From Candidatus Eiseniibacteriota bacterium (GTDB taxonomy: Bacteria; Eisenbacteria; RBG-16-71-46): a DNA stretch of 10,102 bases. The position numbers were made by a program, and so were the translations under genes. Numbering within the stretch: the first letter of the stretch is position 1; each line of letters opens with the position of its first letter. The DNA lies in the NCBI GenBank assembly GCA_005893365.1, contig VBPB01000009.1, positions 1 through 10,102 on the forward strand, in the 5' to 3' direction. Below, one piece after another: positions 6,579-10,102 of this stretch. The notes beneath the pieces are model-generated. The model saw only the letters and a program-made list of their open reading frames with translations. It did no database searches and was not told the DNA's origin.

Positions 6579-7684
6579 GGCGCCGGCCGCTGCTTGGCGA
6601 TCATCACGGTCGCCTCGTCCGGGGTCTCGAGCGCCTGGTTCACGGTCTGGATCGAGATGCGCTGCGCCAGGTGCCCGGCGATGCGCGTCAGCGCCCGGCC
6701 GTAGTCGGAGTCGGGATGCGAGAGCACGACCGGCTTGCCCTCGTCGCCCGCCGCGCGCACGTCGGGATGGAGCGGGACCGCGCCCAGGAAGGTGAGCCCC
6801 ATCGCCAGCGCCCGCGCCTCGCCCGCGCCGGTGTTGAAGATGTCGTGGCGGGTGTGGCAGTTGGGGCAGGTGAAGTAGCTCATGTTCTCGATCACGCCCA
6901 GCACCGGCACCGAGAGCTTGTCGAACATGGCGATCGCCTTGACCGCGTCCTCGATCGAGACCGTCGAGGGGGTGGTCACCACCACCGCGCCGGCCACGAA
7001 GGTCTGCTGGATCAGCGAGAGCTGGACGTCGCCGGTCCCGGGCGGCAGGTCGACCAGCAGGTAGTCGAGCTCGCCCCAGTCCACGTCGTGCAGGAAGCTC
7101 TTGATGGCGCCGTGCAGCATCGGTCCGCGCCACACCACCGCCTCGCCCTGCTCGACCAGCAGCCCCATCGACATAAACTTGAGCCCCCAGGCCTCGACCG
7201 GGAGGATCTTGTTGTTGCGCTGGGACGGTTGCCGGTGGACGCCCAGCATGCGCGGCAGGTTGGGTCCGTAGATGTCGCCGTCGAGGAGGCCCACGCGGGC
7301 GCCGGTCTGGGCCAGCGCCACCGCCAGATTGGCGGCGACCGTGGACTTGCCCACCCCGCCCTTGCCGGCGCCGATGGCGATCACCTGCGCCACCCCCGGC
7401 AGGGCCTTGCGGTCCGCGGTCGGGTCCTTGGGCTTGCGCATCCGCGAGGTGGTGCGGATCTCGACCTCGGTCACGCCCGCCACCGCCCCCACCGCGGCGC
7501 GGCACTGGGCCTCCAGCTCCGCCTTGAGCGGGCAGGCGGCGGTGGTGAGGACCAGCGTGAACGACACCCGGCCGCCGTCCAAGGCCAGGTCCTCGATCAT
7601 GCCCAGGCTCACCAGGTCCCGATGCAGGTCGGGGTCCTGGACCGTGCCCAGCGCCTGGAGGATGTCGTCGTTCCGAACGGACAT
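6575..7684 (-). CDS. mrp: Mrp/ApbC-type P-loop ATPase with N-terminal DUF59 (MIP18) domain
   Basis: A 369-residue Fe-S cluster carrier of the Mrp/NBP35 family, usual in length. Residues 1-78 form a DUF59 domain, with DPDL (17-20), the loop LVSLGMI and a conserved CPLK at 51-54. A linker leads to the deviant Walker A motif GKGGVGKST (107-115), DGDIYGPNLPRML (135-147), VDLPPGTGDV (211-220) and PSTVSIEDA (239-247). The paired cysteines Cys273 and Cys276 in FTCPNCH bind the bridging cluster between two subunits. The family loads [4Fe-4S] clusters onto target proteins in the cytoplasm. ATG at 7684 has GGGAG nine bases upstream. A TTG at 7720 would add 12 residues with no family match. It is the first gene of the minus-strand operon and overlaps the desulfurase, which provides sulfur for the same pathway. 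Confidence 0.95.
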   Translation of the reverse strand: MSVRNDDILQALGTVQDPDLHRDLVSLGMIEDLALDGGRVSFTLVLTTAACPLKAELEAQCRAAVGAVAGVTEVEIRTTSRMRKPKDPTADRKALPGVAQVIAIGAGKGGVGKSTVAANLAVALAQTGARVGLLDGDIYGPNLPRMLGVHRQPSQRNNKILPVEAWGLKFMSMGLLVEQGEAVVWRGPMLHGAIKSFLHDVDWGELDYLLVDLPPGTGDVQLSLIQQTFVAGAVVVTTPSTVSIEDAVKAIAMFDKLSVPVLGVIENMSYFTCPNCHTRHDIFNTGAGEARALAMGLTFLGAVPLHPDVRAAGDEGKPVVLSHPDSDYGRALTRIAGHLAQRISIQTVNQALETPDEATVMIAKQRPAP

Positions 7685-7686
7685 TA

Positions 7687-7699
7687 AGGGACGCTCCCT
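7687..7699 (-). promoter_or_regulatory. Small inverted repeat overlapping the mrp ribosome binding site
   Basis: On the minus strand AGGGA (7699-7695), GCG and TCCCT (7691-7687) form a perfect 5-bp stem with a 3-base loop. The 5' arm contains the GGGAG that serves as the mrp Shine-Dalgarno. An alternative partner, CCCCT, lies immediately upstream (7704-7700), so the site could pair in two mutually exclusive ways. It could modulate initiation, but the stem is short and may be chance in GC-rich DNA. Confidence 0.3.
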
Positions 7700-7779
7700 A
7701 GGGGATGGCCCGGCTGGCAAAGGATGGCCGAAAGCGCGTCGCGTGGCCGGGGCCCTGGTGGGTCTGATTCGAACCCGTT

Positions 7780-7808
7780 AGATTATGGGCCAAGGCGTGG
7801 GGAGTCAA
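7780..7808 (-). promoter_or_regulatory. Putative sigma70-like promoter of the mrp-to-ccm operon
   Basis: On the minus strand, TTGACT (7808-7803) matches five of six bases of the -35 consensus. CATAAT (7787-7782, five of six) follows after a 15-base spacer, or the weaker TAATCT (7785-7780) after 17 bases. The AT-rich -10 stands out in a region of about 65-70% GC. Transcription would begin near 7773, giving a leader of about 90 bases. Nested inverted repeats surround the -10 and start: GGCCC...GGGCC outside and GGGT...ACCC inside, reading GGGTTCGAATCAGACCC. They could form a hairpin at the RNA 5' end or mark a binding site. No experimental support is available. Confidence 0.5.
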
Positions 7809-7914
7809 AGCGTTTCGCCCGGAGCCGGTCACATCCCGGCCCCCCTCCCGCACTTGCGCCTGAACACGCCCTGCCGGTCGCACCCTCAGGGTACCAGACC
7901 CGGCCGGAGACCTC

Positions 7915-8886
7915 ATGAAGCCCCACACTGGCTCACCAACCGGTTCGCCCGCGGCACCTCCGGCGGGGGTATCCCCCGCTGCGAGCGCCGCGCCTTCCCC
8001 CGCCGGGAGCGCCGCGCCCGAGCCGGCCCGCTACCCGGCGCAGCCGCTCGACCACTTGGACGCGCTGTGGATCCAGGTGGCGGGAACGCTCTGCAATCTG
8101 GCCTGCACCCACTGCTTCGTCTCGTGCGGGCCCGGCGACGACCGCCACGCGCTCATGGCGCGCGACGAGGTGCGCTCGCGGGTGGCCGAGGCGCTGCCGC
8201 TCGGGGTCAAGGAGTTCTACTTCACCGGCGGCGAGCCCTTCGTCCATCCGGAGCTGATGGAGATCCTGGGCGACACGCTGGTCCACGGGCCCTGCACCGT
8301 GCTCACCAACGGCACGCTGCTGCCCGAGGCGCGCGCGCGCGCGCTGGGGGTACTGGCCGCGCGCGCGCGCTACTCGCTCGAGATCCGCGTCAGCCTCGAC
8401 GGGCCGCGGGCGGAAGAGCACGACCGGTTCCGGGGCGCCGGCGCCTTCGACCGCGCGATCGCGGGGCTCCTGACCCTCACCCGCCACAGACTCCTGCCCA
8501 TCGTCACCGTGACGCACAACACCGACGAGGACGAGCAGTACTTCCGCGAGCGCTACCGGGCGATGCTCCGGGCCGCCGGCCTCAAGCGGCCGCGGCTCAA
8601 GGTGCTGCCCATGTTCCGGCTCGGCCGCGAGGCGACGCGGACGCGCGGCTACCAGGCCGCCGAGACCCTGGCCGGGTTGAGCCCCGAGGCGTTCGACCCG
8701 CACCGGCTCCAGTGCGCCTCGTGCCGCGCCGTCACGAGCCAGGGCGTGTTCGTCTGCCCGCTGCTGGTGGACGAACCGGGCGGACGCATGGGGGCACGCC
8801 TGGCCGATGCGCTTGGGCCCTTCGTCCTCGCGCACGGCGCGTGCTCGACCTGCTACGCCACCGGCATGACCTGCGCCAACGGTTGA
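7915..8886 (+). CDS. Radical SAM protein with reduced SPASM-like C-terminal cysteine cluster
   Basis: A 323-residue protein whose substrate I cannot name. Residues 1-40 are Ala/Pro/Ser-rich and likely disordered. The radical SAM core starts with LWIQVAGTLCNLACTHC, where Cys60, Cys64 and Cys67 form the CxxxCxxC site for the SAM-bound [4Fe-4S] cluster. FTGGEP (103-108) is the SAM-binding GGE motif, followed by VLTNGTLL (129-136) and RVSLDGP (158-164). The C-terminus carries Cys267, Cys270, Cys281, Cys310, Cys313 and Cys320 in the pattern CxxC, GVFVCP, CxxC and C. It resembles a shortened SPASM domain that could hold one auxiliary cluster. ATG at 7915 has GGAG five bases upstream. The first 35 or so codons use A/T third positions more than the rest, so a later start such as TTG before DALWIQV is possible. 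One base separates it from the phosphoesterase gene. No precursor peptide gene is evident. Confidence 0.88.
   Translation: MKPHTGSPTGSPAAPPAGVSPAASAAPSPAGSAAPEPARYPAQPLDHLDALWIQVAGTLCNLACTHCFVSCGPGDDRHALMARDEVRSRVAEALPLGVKEFYFTGGEPFVHPELMEILGDTLVHGPCTVLTNGTLLPEARARALGVLAARARYSLEIRVSLDGPRAEEHDRFRGAGAFDRAIAGLLTLTRHRLLPIVTVTHNTDEDEQYFRERYRAMLRAAGLKRPRLKVLPMFRLGREATRTRGYQAAETLAGLSPEAFDPHRLQCASCRAVTSQGVFVCPLLVDEPGGRMGARLADALGPFVLAHGACSTCYATGMTCANG
8329..8344. repeat. Alternating GC tract, (GC)8
   Basis: Sixteen bases of strict GC alternation inside the radical SAM gene, encoding an Ala-Arg run (EARARAL). A second tract follows 13 bases later. Alternating purine-pyrimidine GC runs can adopt Z-DNA or slip during replication. 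It is in frame and probably reflects codon bias in an Ala/Arg-rich helix. Confidence 0.7.
8358..8370. repeat. Second alternating CG tract
   Basis: Thirteen bases of CG alternation encoding AARARY in the radical SAM gene, close to the tract at 8329-8344. The two tracts are self-complementary and could pair with each other as a hairpin. Confidence 0.65.
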
Positions 8887-8887
8887 G

Positions 8888-9622
8888 ATGAGCACGCGGC
8901 TCGCGGTCTTCAGCGGGGTCTACAGCAACCACCTCGCCCTGCGCGCGGTGCTCGCGGACATCGGCCGGCGCGGCCCCGAGCCGGCCTGGTGCCTGGGCGA
9001 TCTCGGCGGCTTCGGCCCGCATCCCGACCGGAGTGTGGCGATCGTGCGCGAGGCCCAGGTCCCGACACTGCGGGGCAACTACGACGACTCGATCGGCCAC
9101 GAGCGCCACGACTGCGCCTGCGGCTACACCGACCCCGAGGACGCGCGCTTCGCCCAGATCTCCTTCGACTACACGCTCGCCCGCACCGCCCAAGGGCACA
9201 AGGCCTGGCTGCGCGACCTGCCGGAGCAAGCGCGTCTCGACCTCGCGGGCCGGCGGGTCCTGCTCTGCCACGGCTCGCCGCGCCGGGTGAACGAGTTCCT
9301 GTGGGACTCGGCCTGCTCCGACGCCTTCTTGGAGTCGCTGTGCGATGCGCACGCCGCCGACCTCATCGTCTGCGGCCACACCGGGCTCCACTGGCACCGC
9401 GCCCTCCCCTCCGGCCGGCACGTGGTGAACGCCGGCGCCATCGGGCGCCCCGCCAACGACGGCGACCCGGTGGCGTGGTACGCGGAGATCGACGTCGACG
9501 GCACGGTGACGGTGACGTTCCGGCGCGTGCCCTACGACGCCGAGGCGCTGGCCCGGCAGATGGAGGCCGAGGCGCTGCCGGCCGAGTTCGTCACGACCAT
9601 CCGCGGGGGAAGTGGTAGGTGA
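8888..9622 (+). CDS. Calcineurin-like metallophosphoesterase with metal site 1 lost; C-terminus possibly truncated
   Basis: A 244-residue protein of the calcineurin-like (YfcE-type) phosphoesterase fold. Motif II (CLGDLGGFGPHPDR, Asp38), the Asn of motif III (GNYDD, Asn64), motif IV (LCHGSPRR, His128) and the first His of motif V (CGHTG, His164) are present, so metal site 2 looks intact. Motif I reads FSGVYSNHLAL where DxH is expected: Gly10 and Tyr12 replace Asp and His. The second His of GHxH is Gly166, and the motif III His is Tyr65. Other conserved-looking blocks are CACGYTDPED, FDYTLA, VNEFLWDS and LPSGRHVVNAGAIGRP. The start ATG follows the radical SAM stop by one base with only a weak ribosome site, so the two genes are probably coupled. 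It ends at EFVTTIRGGSGR exactly where base composition changes. From memory, relatives continue with a Trp/Cys-containing tail. Confidence 0.85.
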   Translation: MSTRLAVFSGVYSNHLALRAVLADIGRRGPEPAWCLGDLGGFGPHPDRSVAIVREAQVPTLRGNYDDSIGHERHDCACGYTDPEDARFAQISFDYTLARTAQGHKAWLRDLPEQARLDLAGRRVLLCHGSPRRVNEFLWDSACSDAFLESLCDAHAADLIVCGHTGLHWHRALPSGRHVVNAGAIGRPANDGDPVAWYAEIDVDGTVTVTFRRVPYDAEALARQMEAEALPAEFVTTIRGGSGR

Positions 9623-9630
9623 AGTCGATG
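9605..9630. other. Abrupt base-composition boundary (possible edge of acquired DNA)
   Basis: Left of this point third codon positions are almost all G/C (39 of the first 40 codons of the phosphoesterase) and hand-counted GC is 70-77%. To the right GC is about 60% (9661-10020) and third-position GC about 60% in the new reading frame. The change coincides with the end of the phosphoesterase. I see no inverted repeat, target duplication, tRNA gene or integrase in the window that would identify the type of element. Confidence 0.6.
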
Positions 9631-10102
9631 CGTAGGACCACGGCGAAATCTGGGCCACCTCAAGTCGAGTGGCGAACCATGGTGGAAGGAGCACACGCCA
9701 CGTGGCGAGAGGCACTGCTTGAACTCCTAAGCGAGGTAAAGCACAAGGGCTTCTTTCCGTTTCCGCGAGGGCGCCTGCACCTTGAACGTAAGACCGTTTT
9801 CTTGGACGAAATGGGGCAGTGGATCGACTCGGACACATGGTGGAGGGCATCGGCTCGCACCGTTGGTGATCCCATCGCTGAGTTCCTTGAAGCGGCCCAC
9901 AGGCGGTGGGTTGATCTGGAGGCGACGTCAAGGCCGCACAAAGACGTCGCTGACCTTCATCGAGATGAGCAGCCGCTCAACGCTCGCCTTGCCGCGATCT
10001 TCGGACTCCTTCCGGCTCAAAGTCGCGCGAGCGTGCTCGAGGGTGCCTTCGACATAGCCGGCGTAACTGGACCCTTGAGCCTCGTTGATTTCGTGAACCA
10101 CC
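9628..10102 (+). CDS. Unrecognised open reading frame, partial, runs off the right edge
   Basis: An uninterrupted frame of 158 codons from ATG 9628 to the window end, with no stop. I do not recognise the product. It begins MRRTTAKSGPPQVEW and appears soluble and charged, with Trp-rich segments (VEWRTM, ATWREALLELL, WWRASAR, HRRWVDLE) and no signal peptide, membrane helix, cysteine motif or P-loop. Predicted helices are likely around residues 18-40 and 82-100. The start has AGGTGA five bases upstream. GTG at 9619, overlapping the phosphoesterase stop as GTGA, is an alternative, and an in-frame TAG at 9616 rules out anything earlier. Codon use is unlike all upstream genes (frequent A/T third positions), which points to foreign origin. 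The long open frame together with a good ribosome site argues that it is real, although a decaying gene cannot be excluded. Confidence 0.6.
   Translation, partial: MRRTTAKSGPPQVEWRTMVEGAHATWREALLELLSEVKHKGFFPFPRGRLHLERKTVFLDEMGQWIDSDTWWRASARTVGDPIAEFLEAAHRRWVDLEATSRPHKDVADLHRDEQPLNARLAAIFGLLPAQSRASVLEGAFDIAGVTGPLSLVDFVNH

Larger units (their letters stand above)
7685..7914. other. Divergent intergenic region between the mrp operon and the radical SAM gene
   Basis: This 230-base gap separates the two divergent transcription units and is the longest non-coding stretch in the window. It holds a sigma70-like promoter for the minus strand (7780-7808), a roughly 90-base leader for mrp, a hairpin at the mrp ribosome site, and a short palindrome ACCCTCAGGGT (7882-7892) about 22 bases before the radical SAM start. 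I see no convincing promoter for the plus strand. Short reading frames here have relaxed third-position GC and are judged non-coding. Confidence 0.7.

Noticed and set aside
7755..7790. tRNA-like 3' end on the minus strand (GGTTCGAATC followed by ACCCACCA)
   Set aside because: The T-loop-like sequence has no matching T-stem, the CCA is too close to it for an acceptor stem, and no anticodon arm pairs properly upstream. It is better read as the start of the mrp leader next to the promoter.
7724..7918. 64-codon plus-strand frame whose stop overlaps the radical SAM start (possible RiPP precursor)
   Set aside because: Third-position GC is only about 60%, far below real genes here. Its ATG has no spaced ribosome site, it contains no cysteine, and it runs across the opposite-strand promoter.
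8732..9931. 399-codon minus-strand frame opposite the radical SAM and phosphoesterase genes
   Set aside because: It spans the compositional boundary and two supported plus-strand genes without any recognisable motif.

Overview
The window is a dense, very GC-rich bacterial segment (about 70-77% GC in the stretches I counted by hand, with third codon positions almost always G or C). The GC content, GTG/TTG starts, a DUF59-Mrp protein, PdxS/PdxT-type PLP synthesis and a cysteine-type CcmE suggest a free-living bacterium outside the Gamma/Alphaproteobacteria. It could belong to a deltaproteobacterial, Gemmatimonadota-like or Eisenbacteria-like lineage, but I cannot fix the phylum from this sequence.

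Minus strand, read from about 7800 down to 1: one long, tightly packed gene string. Its order is mrp/apbC, a class I cysteine desulfurase, pdxS, pdxT, an NrnA-type DHH phosphoesterase, ccmA, ccmB, ccmC, ccmD, ccmE and the start of ccmF, which runs off the left edge. Several junctions are ATGA, GTGA or TTGA stop/start overlaps, so the string looks like one operon with coupled translation. A sigma70-like promoter lies at about 7780-7808. The genes fit together as cofactor and haem-protein assembly. PdxS/PdxT make pyridoxal phosphate, which the cysteine desulfurase needs. The desulfurase and Mrp serve Fe-S cluster assembly. CcmABCDEF export and attach haem to c-type cytochromes. The CcmE carries a CxxxY haem-binding motif instead of the classical HxxxY.

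Plus strand, 7915-9622: a divergent two-gene unit separated by a single base. The first gene is a radical SAM protein with a CxxxCxxC site and a reduced SPASM-like cysteine-rich tail. The second is a calcineurin-like phosphoesterase that has lost every residue specific to metal site 1 but keeps metal site 2. This pair is the best candidate here for an uncharacterised system.

Plus strand, about 9605-10102: composition changes abruptly just where the phosphoesterase ends. GC falls to about 60%, and third-position GC drops from above 95% to about 60%. A reading frame of unknown function starts at 9628 and is still open at the right edge. This looks like the edge of recently acquired DNA. The phosphoesterase seems to lack the C-terminal tail I would expect for its family, so the junction may have clipped it. 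No RNA gene, CRISPR array or recognisable insertion sequence was found, and there is no gene-free stretch longer than about 230 bases.
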